DNA of 64,000 bases from Roseivirga seohaensis (GCF_001592945.1 NZ_LRPB01000045.1:1-64000), one strand, 5' to 3'. Positions 1 through 8,714 are shown, counted from the stretch's first letter. Translations and numbers: made by a program. The notes: a model not told the origin generated them from the letters alone.

Positions 1-17
1 ATGTGTATAAGAGACAG
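1..17 (+). other. sequencing adapter remnant (Nextera mosaic end)
   Basis: The first 17 bases, ATGTGTATAAGAGACAG, equal the 3' part of the Tn5/Nextera transposase mosaic-end adapter. They lead straight into a tandem repeat with no biological transition. I read them as untrimmed library adapter at a contig end, not as genome. Confidence 0.95.
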
Positions 18-86
18 CCTGATCCCTGATCCCTGATCCCTGATCCCTGATCCCTGATCCCTGATCCCTGATCCCTGATCCCTGAT
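18..86. repeat. 7-bp tandem repeat, about 9.9 copies
   Basis: Positions 18-86 (69 bases) are uninterrupted perfect copies of CCTGATC, nine full and one of 6 bases. The array runs into the first base of the GSCFA gene's stop codon, so on that gene's strand it starts immediately after the stop. Because the read ends in adapter inside the array, the true copy number is unknown. Confidence 0.95.
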
Positions 87-1060
87 TAACCGATCAACTG
101 CTTCCTCAGTTTTACCAGTTCCTTATCCACCTTCACCAAACCTTTAAGTTGCTCTAGCTTTTCAATGGTCTTTTGAAGAAATTTCTGGTGTGCATCAGAT
201 TCGGGGTGAAATGCTTTGTGTTTCATGGCACTGCGTATTTCGCCCCAGTTTTTAATAAAGGCCTTCGTTTCTTTATCAAAATAGACGTCCATAAACTTCC
301 CCCAAATGTATTCTTGTGCCAATTGATTAGGGTGCAACATGTCCTTTTCATAAAAGCGATAATCCCTCAAATCGTCCATTAATAGCTCATAGGCGGGAAA
401 ATAGTCTACATCATCGGCATAAGTGCTAATCTGATGACAAGCCAGCCTTAGAATGCTTTTGCTCACCATATTCAATTCTAGTGTGTCTTTTACGTGTCGA
501 ATAGGACTGACCGTTAGAATGAATTTCAATTCAGGATTTTGCGTATGAAGCTGTTCTTTCAACAACATAAAAGCACTTGAAATTTCTTCGGAACTTAACA
601 GTCTTTTATTGAATTGGCTTGCAGGAGTTTTATGGCAGTTGGCTACCAGCATTTGTGTCTTTTTTTCTTCATACACCCAAGCCGTACCCAAAGTAACGAT
701 AATGGTAGTTGGTTTCTTTAGCACTTTGGTAAGTCGGTTGCGTTGGCGGTTTATATGAGATTCTAGCTGCTCTTTAGATTTTCCATACAGCTCAGAATGC
801 ACCTTGTAGTTTAGGTGAATTCCATCTCGAACCAAATAACTATCTTCTGGTAATCGAGTTTCATCCAATGCCATTTCTATCAATTCAAAAATGGAAAGGG
901 GATTAAAGATGATACCGAAGGGGTTATACTCAACCTTGAATTTATGCTGAGAGAGTTTCTTCCCAATATTGTCTGCAAAGCAGGAGCCAATCGAAATCAA
1001 TGGATTTGATAACTGTATTTTGTGAGAAGAGGGTTTTGGGTTTAATTCGGTTCGGAACAT
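86..1060 (-). CDS. GSCFA domain-containing protein
   Basis: A protein of about 324 aa carrying the GSCFA signature near its N-terminus (IGSCFADNIG, about residues 25-34). GSCFA is a Bacteroidota-rich family thought to have a GDSL/SGNH-hydrolase-like fold; its substrate is unknown. No signal peptide or membrane segment is visible, so it is probably cytoplasmic. The frame extends two codons further to a TTG at 1066. I chose the ATG at 1060 because a perfect TATCTTTG promoter box lies only 3 bases upstream, inside that extension. The stop codon touches the 7-bp tandem repeat, so no normal terminator is seen downstream. The family call is firm, the biochemical role open. Confidence 0.9.
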   Translation of the reverse strand: MFRTELNPKPSSHKIQLSNPLISIGSCFADNIGKKLSQHKFKVEYNPFGIIFNPLSIFELIEMALDETRLPEDSYLVRDGIHLNYKVHSELYGKSKEQLESHINRQRNRLTKVLKKPTTIIVTLGTAWVYEEKKTQMLVANCHKTPASQFNKRLLSSEEISSAFMLLKEQLHTQNPELKFILTVSPIRHVKDTLELNMVSKSILRLACHQISTYADDVDYFPAYELLMDDLRDYRFYEKDMLHPNQLAQEYIWGKFMDVYFDKETKAFIKNWGEIRSAMKHKAFHPESDAHQKFLQKTIEKLEQLKGLVKVDKELVKLRKQLIG

Positions 1061-1063
1061 GGG

Positions 1064-1071
1064 CAAAGATA
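1064..1071 (-). promoter_or_regulatory. TAnnTTTG promoter box of the GSCFA gene
   Basis: On the minus strand the sequence is TATCTTTG, a perfect match to the Bacteroidota -7 element. It is followed by CCC and then the ATG at 1060. A start site 5-8 bases after the box would fall on or near the start codon, implying a leaderless or nearly leaderless transcript. Confidence 0.65.
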
Positions 1072-1166
1072 ACCAATGTAAGAATGGCTAAAAATAAAAA
1101 ATGGAAGCCCGCTTTAGAGACTCCCATTTACTTGACTATGCACTCTTCTGACAGAAAGAGGTGTTG

Positions 1167-1673
1167 TTATAAGCTAGAAAGTGCTTTTACGATGGCTTGA
1201 GAATCGTCATCCACTTTAGTATCACTTCCAGATAATTTGAAAGCTACTTTTAAACTCATTCGGGCATTCACCAGTTTGCCTCGTTGTTTGCCAGGTATCC
1301 AATCAGGAGACAATTCGAGCATACGAACGGCTTCGGTATCGCAACCTCCACCAATACCTCTAATAACCTGAATGTTCTCTAGCTTTCCTTCGGTAGTCAC
1401 AACAAATGACACAAAAACATTTCCTTCAATTCCTTGGTTTTTAGCTTGTTCTGGATACTTAAGGTTGGTCAAAAGGTGTTTTCTGTAAGCATCTGCTCCA
1501 CCTGGGAAGGTAGGTGACTCTTCTACAATAAGAAATACATCATCTGAATTTTGTACACCAGCAACACCGGTGACTTGGCCAACTTCATCAATCGATTCAA
1601 GGCTGATGTCCTCATCGGAACATGAGAGTGCGGTGAATAGCAACGCAGCAAGTAATAATGTTGATTTTTTCAT
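1167..1673 (-). CDS. TonB C-terminal domain lipoprotein
   Basis: 168 aa. The N-terminus is a lipoprotein signal (hydrophobic run ending TALSC, Cys 18), so the mature protein is probably membrane-anchored in the periplasm. Residues about 50-150 resemble the TonB C-terminal domain seen in Bacteroidota energy-transducer-like proteins: FPGGADAYRKHL, then YPEQAKNQGIEGNVFVSF, and a late WIPGKQRGK stretch. It lacks the N-terminal membrane anchor and proline-rich spacer of a true TonB, so it more likely acts as a periplasmic binding module than as the energy transducer. It stands alone, with its own upstream gap and no obvious partner. Confidence 0.8.
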   Translation of the reverse strand: MKKSTLLLAALLFTALSCSDEDISLESIDEVGQVTGVAGVQNSDDVFLIVEESPTFPGGADAYRKHLLTNLKYPEQAKNQGIEGNVFVSFVVTTEGKLENIQVIRGIGGGCDTEAVRMLELSPDWIPGKQRGKLVNARMSLKVAFKLSGSDTKVDDDSQAIVKALSSL

Positions 1674-1773
1674 AGTAACTAAGTTTTATCCGAAGAAAAC
1701 TATTTTAATAGTTAATAGCAAATAAACTTAGTTGTTTTTAACGAAAGTTATTGAAAAAGAAATTGATAGGGGA

Positions 1774-3336
1774 TTAAGCCTTATCTTCTCTACCACCTAA
1801 ATGCTCGCATTCAATCAAGTTTTGCATACTAATAAAGTCTACTGGCACTTTTTCGTAATTGTAGATTTGTCGAAGAGTAGTGGTGTAATTATTATCGCCC
1901 ATACTCATGTCAACATCCGTCATTTCTAATTGACAAGGATGTTCGTAGCCGCAAGCGTGCGTAATCTCTAAGATTTCCTTCCTTAGCGTTTTGGCGTAAT
2001 TATAAAAGCGTTCCGATTTAAGGGTAGGGTCAATTCCTGCTTGTAGCCATTTGTTTTGGGTAGCCACGCCTGCGGGGCAGGTATTGGTATGGCACGAGAG
2101 CGCCTGAATACAGCCAATAGAAAGCATAGCTTCTCTGGCAATGTTAATTAAATCGGCTCCCATACTAAAGGCCATTAATGCGCTAGATGGAAAGCCTAAT
2201 TTGCCAGACGCAATAAACACTACACGATCAGTAAGGTTTTTACGCTTAAACATTTGATACACCTGTGAAAAACCAAATACAAATGGTAATGAAACGTGGT
2301 TCGCAAAGGCTGGAGGTGCAGCTCCTGTACCGCCTTCACCGCCATCAATCGAGATGAAATCAGGACCAATATTACGTTCTACCATCAGGTCTGTCAGTTC
2401 TTCCCACATGTCTAATTTTCCAACGGCAGACTTAAAACCAACAGGTAGGCCTGTGTTATTGGCAATGTCTTCTATAAAATCTAGTAACTCAGGAATGGTG
2501 CTAAAGGCAGTATGGGTCGATGGCGAAATCACATCTTTTCCCATTGGTACGTGTCTGATTTCTGAAATTTCTTTGGTGATTTTGGATGCAGGTAAAACAC
2601 CTCCTTTACCGGGCTTAGCACCCTGAGAAAGCTTTACTTCTATGGCCCTAATGTATTTGTAATCGTTTACCAATTTCACCATTTTATCCATATCGAAATT
2701 GCCTTCCGGGGTTCTTACCCCAAAGTAACCGGTGCCAAATTGGAAAACGATGTCAGCCCCATGCTGGTGATGATAAGACAAAGAGCCTTCACCAGTATTG
2801 TGATAACAGCCTGCCTTTTTTGCTCCTTTGTTCAACGATTCTATGGCCTTTGCCGATAAGGAGCCAAAACTCATGGCCGAAATATTAACGATGGATTTAG
2901 GTCGAAATGGCCTTTTTCTTTTGTTATAAAGCCCCATTACTTTGGCGCAAGGAATTAAGTCTACCTGAGTAACATTAGGGTGATTTGGTGCTGGTTTATA
3001 GGGCAACATGGTGGGGTTGATAAACACAAAACCCGGAGAGGCTTGGTCTTGATCTGTGCCAAATCCAGTATAGTTATTTTGCTTTTTTGAAGAGGCATAC
3101 ACCCACGTGCGCTGACTTCTGTTGAAAGGAAGTTCTTCTCGGTTATTGGCTACTATGTACTGTCGTAGTTCTGGGCCAATTTTTTCGAGCATATACCGAA
3201 TATGCCCAATGATAGGAAAGTTATGCGTAATGGTGTGTTTACGCTGAATAATATCTCTTAAGAAAAGGATGAATAAGAAAAACAAAACCCAGCCCCACCA
3301 AGGTACTGTAGCTAGAAATGATTGAATTGACTCCAT
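1774..3336 (-). CDS. FMN-binding glutamate synthase-family protein
   Basis: About 520 aa. One N-terminal membrane helix (about residues 8-27) precedes a domain like the FMN/FeS centre of the glutamate synthase large subunit. Visible marks are GGEGGTGAAPPAF in the FMN barrel and C-x5-C-x4-C in CIQALSCHTNTCPAG, the spacing used by the [3Fe-4S] cluster of GltB. There is no glutaminase (GATase) domain and no GltD beside it, so it is a stand-alone, membrane-tethered relative of unknown substrate, not a complete GOGAT. The frame extends to a TTG at 3363; the ATG at 3336 fits better. It is monocistronic, with gaps on both sides. Confidence 0.88.
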   Translation of the reverse strand: MESIQSFLATVPWWGWVLFFLFILFLRDIIQRKHTITHNFPIIGHIRYMLEKIGPELRQYIVANNREELPFNRSQRTWVYASSKKQNNYTGFGTDQDQASPGFVFINPTMLPYKPAPNHPNVTQVDLIPCAKVMGLYNKRKRPFRPKSIVNISAMSFGSLSAKAIESLNKGAKKAGCYHNTGEGSLSYHHQHGADIVFQFGTGYFGVRTPEGNFDMDKMVKLVNDYKYIRAIEVKLSQGAKPGKGGVLPASKITKEISEIRHVPMGKDVISPSTHTAFSTIPELLDFIEDIANNTGLPVGFKSAVGKLDMWEELTDLMVERNIGPDFISIDGGEGGTGAAPPAFANHVSLPFVFGFSQVYQMFKRKNLTDRVVFIASGKLGFPSSALMAFSMGADLINIAREAMLSIGCIQALSCHTNTCPAGVATQNKWLQAGIDPTLKSERFYNYAKTLRKEILEITHACGYEHPCQLEMTDVDMSMGDNNYTTTLRQIYNYEKVPVDFISMQNLIECEHLGGREDKA

Positions 3337-3495
3337 AATCACAAATAAGTGTATTTTGGTCAAAGTAGTATTTCTTTACCAGCATTTAAATTTATTGATG
3401 GGTATTTTGTTATTGGGATGTAGGTAAATTCTATTTCACCTACAAAAATAAAGTGAAGGGACTGGCTTAATATGGTCTAGTCCCTTGATTGATTA

Positions 3496-4146
3496 TTAAT
3501 AACTACGGATGATTCTGCCAGAGCCAGATACTTTAGAATTGATTTGTGGATCGCCCTTGTAATAAACATCCCCTGAACCTGAAATTTTGATGGTTAAGGT
3601 TTCTTCAGCCGTTACCTTAATATTTCCAGAACCCGAAAGGCTTGCGTCAACTACTTTTGCGTTTAGGCCATAAGAATTGATATCTCCCGAACCTGTAACC
3701 GAAGCGGTCAAATTATCGACCATACCGCAAAGGTTGATTTTTCCGGAGCCACTGATTTTCAGCTTCAAGTTGTCCAAATCCAGGCAGTTTTCACTTTCAA
3801 TATCTCCTGAGCCAGTAAGTGTAATGTTTTGGAAATCGGGTGCCGAAATATAGACTTTCAACCTTCTGGCTCTTCTGATGTTGTGATTGCTTTTTATGAT
3901 GAGTTCCCCATTACTTACATAAGTATCTACAATAGGTAGTAGGTTTTCATGAGTTTCAAGCCGAAGCGTTTGCTCATCGTCTTGCAATAAGTAAACATCC
4001 GCTTCAATTTGTAGCCTTACAGAATGGAAGTCTTCCATCACACGGGTTTCGTTAGTAATTGGTCCATTTCCTGTGATATCATCAAAAGAACAGCTAGAAA
4101 GAGCCAAAATGGCAAAGGGCATTAAGAGTAAATGTTGTTGTTTCAT
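3496..4146 (-). CDS. GIN-head (DUF2807) adhesin-like lipoprotein
   Basis: 216 aa with a lipoprotein signal (ILALSSC, about residue 19). The rest is the putative auto-transporter adhesin head GIN domain (DUF2807), a beta-solenoid built from repeated GSGDI/GSGNI/GSGKI-type turns, of which at least six are visible between residues 100 and 216. Such proteins sit on the Bacteroidota cell surface or in the periplasm; their role is not established. ATG start; the neighbouring folC gene is divergent. Confidence 0.88.
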   Translation of the reverse strand: MKQQHLLLMPFAILALSSCSFDDITGNGPITNETRVMEDFHSVRLQIEADVYLLQDDEQTLRLETHENLLPIVDTYVSNGELIIKSNHNIRRARRLKVYISAPDFQNITLTGSGDIESENCLDLDNLKLKISGSGKINLCGMVDNLTASVTGSGDINSYGLNAKVVDASLSGSGNIKVTAEETLTIKISGSGDVYYKGDPQINSKVSGSGRIIRSY

Positions 4147-4278
4147 TTTTTTGAGTTTGTTGTTGTACCCTTATGACGGTTGATGTTTGCCTCACACGTA
4201 TGGAGAAGAAATATTTTTTTAGTGATGTGAAAAGAAGAACAAGAAGATTGATTTAGCGGCAAATAATCTCCGAAATAC

Positions 4279-4286
4279 TATCTTCG
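4279..4286 (+). promoter_or_regulatory. promoter box abutting the folC start
   Basis: TATCTTCG matches the Bacteroidota -7 consensus TAnnTTTG at all but one position. It ends 4 bases before the GTG start of folC. The spacing is nearly the same as for the GSCFA gene and again predicts a leaderless mRNA for the folC-trmB-PAP2 operon. Confidence 0.5.
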
Positions 4287-4290
4287 CGCA

Positions 4291-5520
4291 GTGAACTATC
4301 AACAGACGCTCGACTATTTGTTTTCCGCATTACCCATGTACCAAAGGGTAGGGAATGTGGCCTTTAAGAAAGATCTTACCAATACTTTAAAACTTTGCGA
4401 AGCGGTGAGTAACCCTCAGCATAAGTTTAAATCTATTCATGTAGCGGGCACCAATGGCAAGGGTAGTTCATCGCATATGTTGGCCTCTATTTTTCAATCG
4501 GCTGGTTATAAAGTGGGGCTCTATACAAGTCCGCATTTAAAGAGCTTTACAGAAAGAATAAGAATTAACGGCCAACCGATTCCAGAACAAAATGTGGTTG
4601 ATTTTGTGGCAAGAATTCAACCTACCATTGACAAAATTCACCCTTCATTTTTTGAAATGACAGTGGCCATGGCTTTTAATTACTTTGCCGAAGAGCAAGT
4701 AGACATTGCCATTATTGAAGTGGGTTTAGGCGGAAGGTTAGACTCCACAAATATCATCACTCCTGAGCTTTCATTGATTACCAATATTGGCTTCGATCAT
4801 ATGGATATGCTCGGCAATACTTTACAAGAAATTGCTTTTGAGAAGGCTGGAGTGATAAAACGAAATGTTCCTGTGGTTATAGGAGAGTCTCAAAATGAAA
4901 CAACTCTTGTTTTTACCAAGAAGGCAAAAGAGATGAATTCGGAGTTGGTATTTGCAGATCAGGAGCCCTTGAATACGAGCGAATATTCACTTGATTTGCC
5001 CGGTACTTATCAGGCTAAAAATATCAAGGGCGTATTGGCCGCTGTTAATGTGTTAAGAAAGAAAGGCTGGGAAATTTCCGAAGAAGCCCTAGCGCATGGA
5101 CTCGCCAATGTGCGAACTCAAACAGGTCTGAAAGGCAGGTGGCAAATTCTTTCAGAAGCACCGCTCACCGTTTGCGACACGGGCCATAACAAAGAGGCCT
5201 TCGACTACATCATTCCACAAATAGAGTCTAGTTCTTTCGAGAAACTCTACATGGTTTTGGGCTTCGTTAATGATAAGAAGTTAGACACTTTGATTCCTCG
5301 CTTGCCAGCTCAAGCTGAATTTGTTTTCTGTGAAGCCAAAGTACCACGGGCCATGAAGTTGGAACGCATTGAAGAGTTGGTTTCACCTTTTGGTTTGAAA
5401 GCGGATTTTGTTCAGGATGTAAATGAAGCAATTACTCTGGCCAAGTCAAAAGCCACAAAAAATGACATGATTTATATTGGAGGTAGTACCTTTGTGGTTG
5501 CCGAAATAGAAGCGTTATAA
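4291..5520 (+). CDS. folC: bifunctional folylpolyglutamate/dihydrofolate synthase
   Basis: 409 aa, normal for FolC. It ligates glutamate to dihydropteroate/folate with ATP in the cytoplasm. Visible are the P-loop HVAGTNGKGSSSHM (about 50-63), the folate/Mg loop YTSPHLKSFTERIRI (about 78-92), IIEVGLGGRLDSTNI (about 141-155) and the C-terminal Mur-ligase-type DTGHNKEAFD. It starts with GTG directly after a promoter-like TATCTTCG; no in-frame ATG is nearby upstream. It is first in an operon: trmB begins on the base after its stop codon. Confidence 0.96.
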   Translation: MNYQQTLDYLFSALPMYQRVGNVAFKKDLTNTLKLCEAVSNPQHKFKSIHVAGTNGKGSSSHMLASIFQSAGYKVGLYTSPHLKSFTERIRINGQPIPEQNVVDFVARIQPTIDKIHPSFFEMTVAMAFNYFAEEQVDIAIIEVGLGGRLDSTNIITPELSLITNIGFDHMDMLGNTLQEIAFEKAGVIKRNVPVVIGESQNETTLVFTKKAKEMNSELVFADQEPLNTSEYSLDLPGTYQAKNIKGVLAAVNVLRKKGWEISEEALAHGLANVRTQTGLKGRWQILSEAPLTVCDTGHNKEAFDYIIPQIESSSFEKLYMVLGFVNDKKLDTLIPRLPAQAEFVFCEAKVPRAMKLERIEELVSPFGLKADFVQDVNEAITLAKSKATKNDMIYIGGSTFVVAEIEAL

Positions 5521-6189
5521 ATGTCGAGACAGAAGCAGAAAAGGTTTGAAGAGTTAAAAGAACGTGAAAATGTTCTGGAAGATTACAAAGCACTCTACAC
5601 TCAATTAAAAGGAAACTGGAACAAATTATACTTCAAGAATGACCATCCGATTACGGTCGAAATGGGTTGTGGCAGAGGTGAATACACTACGGGTTTAGCC
5701 AGGGTTTATCCCAACAGAAACTTTGTAGGCGTTGACGTAAAAGGCGACCGATTGTGGGTGGGCAGCACGCAAGCCATTGAAGAAAATCTTACCAATGTGG
5801 CTTTTCTGAGGGCTCAAATTCAGAGTATAGAGAGCTTTTTTGCCCCAAACGAAGTAGAAACCATCTGGATTACTTTTCCCGATCCTTTCAGAAGAGAAGG
5901 CGATGCAAAACGCAGACTGACTTCACCAAGATATCTTGAGTATTACAAATCATTACTCACCAAAAACGGTCAAGTGTTCTTTAAAACAGACAATACACCG
6001 CTTTTCGATTATACGCTGGAGCTGTTAAGCGAACGAAATGATATCATGGATTTAGAATATACTCGTAACCTGTATGATTCAGAATACATGGATGACCATT
6101 ACGGTATTAAGACTAAGTTTGAAGAGAAATTCTATAACCTTGGTGAAAGTATTAAGTACATGAAATTTAGATTCAACCATGAAAAATAG
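5521..6189 (+). CDS. trmB: tRNA (guanine-N7-)-methyltransferase TrmB
   Basis: 222 aa. It methylates N7 of G46 in tRNA using S-adenosylmethionine. The SAM site is EMGCGRGEYTTGLA (about 49-62) followed by FVGVDVKGDR, and the substrate motif ITFPDPFRREGDAKRR (about 119-134) is typical of TrmB. The ATG starts on the base after the folC stop. The last 11 bases overlap the PAP2 gene, so all three genes are probably co-translated. Confidence 0.95.
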   Translation: MSRQKQKRFEELKERENVLEDYKALYTQLKGNWNKLYFKNDHPITVEMGCGRGEYTTGLARVYPNRNFVGVDVKGDRLWVGSTQAIEENLTNVAFLRAQIQSIESFFAPNEVETIWITFPDPFRREGDAKRRLTSPRYLEYYKSLLTKNGQVFFKTDNTPLFDYTLELLSERNDIMDLEYTRNLYDSEYMDDHYGIKTKFEEKFYNLGESIKYMKFRFNHEK

Positions 6190-6838
6190 ACCATTTATAG
6201 ACAAAGGAATGCAATGGCTTATACTGGTTTATGTATTGGCTTTCGGTATTTTAATGCTTCTGACCAAACATGGTGACTTTGTGCTTTGGCTTAATGATAG
6301 GCATACTAGCTTTGGTGATTTCTTTTTTCAGTATTGGACCTACCTTGGTGATGGGGTTTTGCTGGCCATTGTGGCCTTATATTTTTTGTTCACCAATCTG
6401 CACAAGTTCTATTATATGCTGATTGCCATTGCGCTCCAAACAGTGTTTGTTCATATTTTTAAACAGTGGCTTTTTGCTGGCGAACCAAGACCCAAGACTT
6501 TCTTTGCAGATCAGGTGGATAGCCTCAATTTTGTAGAAGGAGTTACCACCCGCGGTTTTGATAGTTTTCCTTCGGGTCATACCGCTTCTGCCTTTACTTT
6601 GGCTTTCGTGCTCATCAGTTTATGCAAGAATAAAACTTTAAATGTATTGATCTTTATGTCGGCTGTATTGGTGGGAATATCAAGGGTTTATATTCTTCAG
6701 CATTTCTTGAGAGATATTTACATTGGAAGTGTTTTTGGAATACTGGCTGCGCTTATCGCTTGGTACATTATGAAACCTTATGCGGATAAACCTAAGCTCC
6801 AAAATGGTCTGTCGTTTAAAAAACCCTCCAAAAGTTAA
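6179..6838 (+). CDS. PAP2-family membrane phosphatase
   Basis: 219 aa, with about six membrane helices. The three PAP2 signature motifs are present in order: KQWLFAGEPRP, FPSGHTASAFT (catalytic His) and SRVYILQHFLRDIYIG (second His and Asp). The family removes phosphate from lipid phosphates such as undecaprenyl pyrophosphate, phosphatidate or lipid A. Which one is used here cannot be read from sequence. The ATG overlaps the trmB 3' end by 11 bases. It is the last gene of the operon and ends inside an inverted repeat shared with the convergent ArnT-like gene. Confidence 0.9.
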   Translation: MKNRPFIDKGMQWLILVYVLAFGILMLLTKHGDFVLWLNDRHTSFGDFFFQYWTYLGDGVLLAIVALYFLFTNLHKFYYMLIAIALQTVFVHIFKQWLFAGEPRPKTFFADQVDSLNFVEGVTTRGFDSFPSGHTASAFTLAFVLISLCKNKTLNVLIFMSAVLVGISRVYILQHFLRDIYIGSVFGILAALIAWYIMKPYADKPKLQNGLSFKKPSKS

Positions 6839-6902
6839 GAGGGTTATCTAGTCAATGTAAGTCGTTTCCAACTCAAACCAAAATTAGAACTTTTGGAGGG
6901 TT
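6822..6902. terminator. nested inverted repeats between convergent genes
   Basis: A perfect 15-bp inverted repeat (AACCCTCCAAAAGTT at 6822-6836, its complement at 6888-6902) spans the gap between the PAP2 gene and the convergent glycosyltransferase. The left arm can also pair with GAGGGTT at 6839-6845 in a compact 7-bp hairpin. The two foldings are mutually exclusive. There is no good T-run after the small hairpin, so terminator function is inferred from position. Confidence 0.5.
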
Positions 6903-6923
6903 GTTACAATGGAGACTGTTATA

Positions 6924-8501
6924 CTAATCCATTCCCCACTTCATCACTAAAGTAGTCGGGTTTTCGAATAAGTCTCTGGCTTTGTCCTGAAACTCTAAAC
7001 CGGGAATGGCTTCCAGTTCTTCTTGAAATTCGGTACGAGAAATCAAATAACCACTGGGCTGATTTCCCATAATTTGCTTGATGGTCTCCACATCATTGTA
7101 CATCGGGATTTCGCGTTTTAAGGCGAACACAAATGCAGGGTTAAGCCGTTTGAAGGCGATAATTGTTTTGCTCGTGTCCATTTCTGGTAAAGTCTGTCGA
7201 ACAGGGTTCTGCCCATCTACTTGCGGGAAAATCAAATGGAAGAAAAGCATTATCGTTACACACCAAACGCTGATGTTCATCCACAATACGCTTTCAATGT
7301 TCTTTCTGGCAATGCCTTGTTTCAAAATGAAAATTCCTACCACAGCAAGTGGAATGAAATAAAAGGCAAGGTTCGTCAGTTCACTTAAGGACTTATCGCC
7401 CTTCAGCCCAAAATAAATACCAACAGGGAAACCAATCAACAGTATAGCATAGAAAAACAGGCCAATTCGATTTCCGAGTTTAGCAAACCATTGGTTATCG
7501 ATTTTAGCAATGTAAGCCCCAATTAAAATGGCAATCAGAGGATAAGACGGAACCGTGTAGTTGGGCAGTTTGGTGCTACTAATCGCGAAAAACACTACAA
7601 TCACTGAAGCTGAAATCAGTACATACATCATTGCGCTGTCCTTCCTTTCTTTCCAAGCATTTTTGAACGATGGTACTGAAAAAGGTATAAAGGCCAACAT
7701 GCCCAAACCAAAAACAAAGGCCAAGGTTAACAATGGACTGCCGCTATGGCCTTCCATTGAGTCGGAAAAACGAGAGAAATTATGTTTGAAGAAAAATTCC
7801 TGAGTCCAAGCGCCATCCGTTTGAACATGCACGGCATAAAACCAAGGTACAGAAATCAATAAAGTCAGTAATAAACCTCCAAAGGGTTGTAAGCGCCAAA
7901 TCGTTTTCCATTTAAACTCTTTTTGGGTAAAAAGGAAGATGAGGGCCGCCAAGCCTGGTAAACCTATCGCCACAGGGCCTTTGGTGAGTACACCACAGCC
8001 AATGGCAAAGTAGAAAGACAGCAACTGCCATTTGTTATTGGTTTTATAAGCTTCGTAAAACGAATAAAACGCCCATGTTAAAAAGAAGACCAAATAAGGG
8101 TCGGGCACCGACATATGGAATTGCAATGCCAAATGAATGGAAGAAATAAGTACCAATGCCGCGTTCAATCCTGCCTTTTCGCCAAAGTGTTTTCTGGCAA
8201 ACAAAAAGGTAATCATGATGGTAAAAACGCCCATTAAGGAAGAAAAGAAGCGTGCGCCAAATTCGTTTACCCCAAAAATAGAATAGCCCGCAGCCATAAA
8301 ATAATAATGAAGTGGTGGCTTGTCGGTACGGAGTTGGTAGTTGTAATACGGAACCACATAATCGCCACTTTCAAACATTTCTCTGGCCGCTTCTGCATTT
8401 TTCGCTTCATCCAATGCGTAAACATCCAGTCCGCTATTATTGGCATAGCATACCGCAACGGCTAAAACGAGTATAAGTAAAAGGGTTTTTTGTTTGCTCA
8501 T
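6924..8501 (-). CDS. ArnT/PMT-like GT39-family glycosyltransferase
   Basis: 525 aa. A polytopic membrane protein with about 11-12 helices and a short C-terminal soluble tail. Family marks are the acidic first external loop (ALDEAKNAEAAREM, about residues 29-42) and TDKPPLHYYFMAAGYSIFG (about 59-77), as in ArnT and protein O-mannosyltransferases. These enzymes move a sugar from a polyprenyl-phosphate carrier to lipid A, protein or glycan in the periplasm; the acceptor is unknown here. A TAGCTTTG promoter box lies 10 bases before the ATG. It is monocistronic. Confidence 0.87.
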   Translation of the reverse strand: MSKQKTLLLILVLAVAVCYANNSGLDVYALDEAKNAEAAREMFESGDYVVPYYNYQLRTDKPPLHYYFMAAGYSIFGVNEFGARFFSSLMGVFTIMITFLFARKHFGEKAGLNAALVLISSIHLALQFHMSVPDPYLVFFLTWAFYSFYEAYKTNNKWQLLSFYFAIGCGVLTKGPVAIGLPGLAALIFLFTQKEFKWKTIWRLQPFGGLLLTLLISVPWFYAVHVQTDGAWTQEFFFKHNFSRFSDSMEGHSGSPLLTLAFVFGLGMLAFIPFSVPSFKNAWKERKDSAMMYVLISASVIVVFFAISSTKLPNYTVPSYPLIAILIGAYIAKIDNQWFAKLGNRIGLFFYAILLIGFPVGIYFGLKGDKSLSELTNLAFYFIPLAVVGIFILKQGIARKNIESVLWMNISVWCVTIMLFFHLIFPQVDGQNPVRQTLPEMDTSKTIIAFKRLNPAFVFALKREIPMYNDVETIKQIMGNQPSGYLISRTEFQEELEAIPGLEFQDKARDLFENPTTLVMKWGMD

Positions 8502-8511
8502 GAACTGCCTG

Positions 8512-8519
8512 CAAAGCTA
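8512..8519 (-). promoter_or_regulatory. TAnnTTTG promoter box of the ArnT-like gene
   Basis: On the minus strand TAGCTTTG is a perfect match to the -7 element. It ends 10 bases before the ATG at 8501, giving a predicted 5' leader of only a few bases. Confidence 0.6.
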
Positions 8520-8714
8520 ATTGATAATGGTTAAGAATGGGAATGAAATCTGAAAAGGAATATTCGATGGTAGAATTGGAGATGAAGTCGTTAGTTCGAC
8601 ATTTCTTTCTAAAATTGAAAAACTTATGCTCCATTAACAGAAATGCCACTCGGATAATCGATAGAACCTGATAACTTAGAAGCCGTTACAAGCCTGAATA
8701 CTCATTAAAACCAA

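Noticed and set aside
18-86. CRISPR array
   Set aside because: The repeat unit is 7 bases with no spacers; it is a simple tandem repeat.
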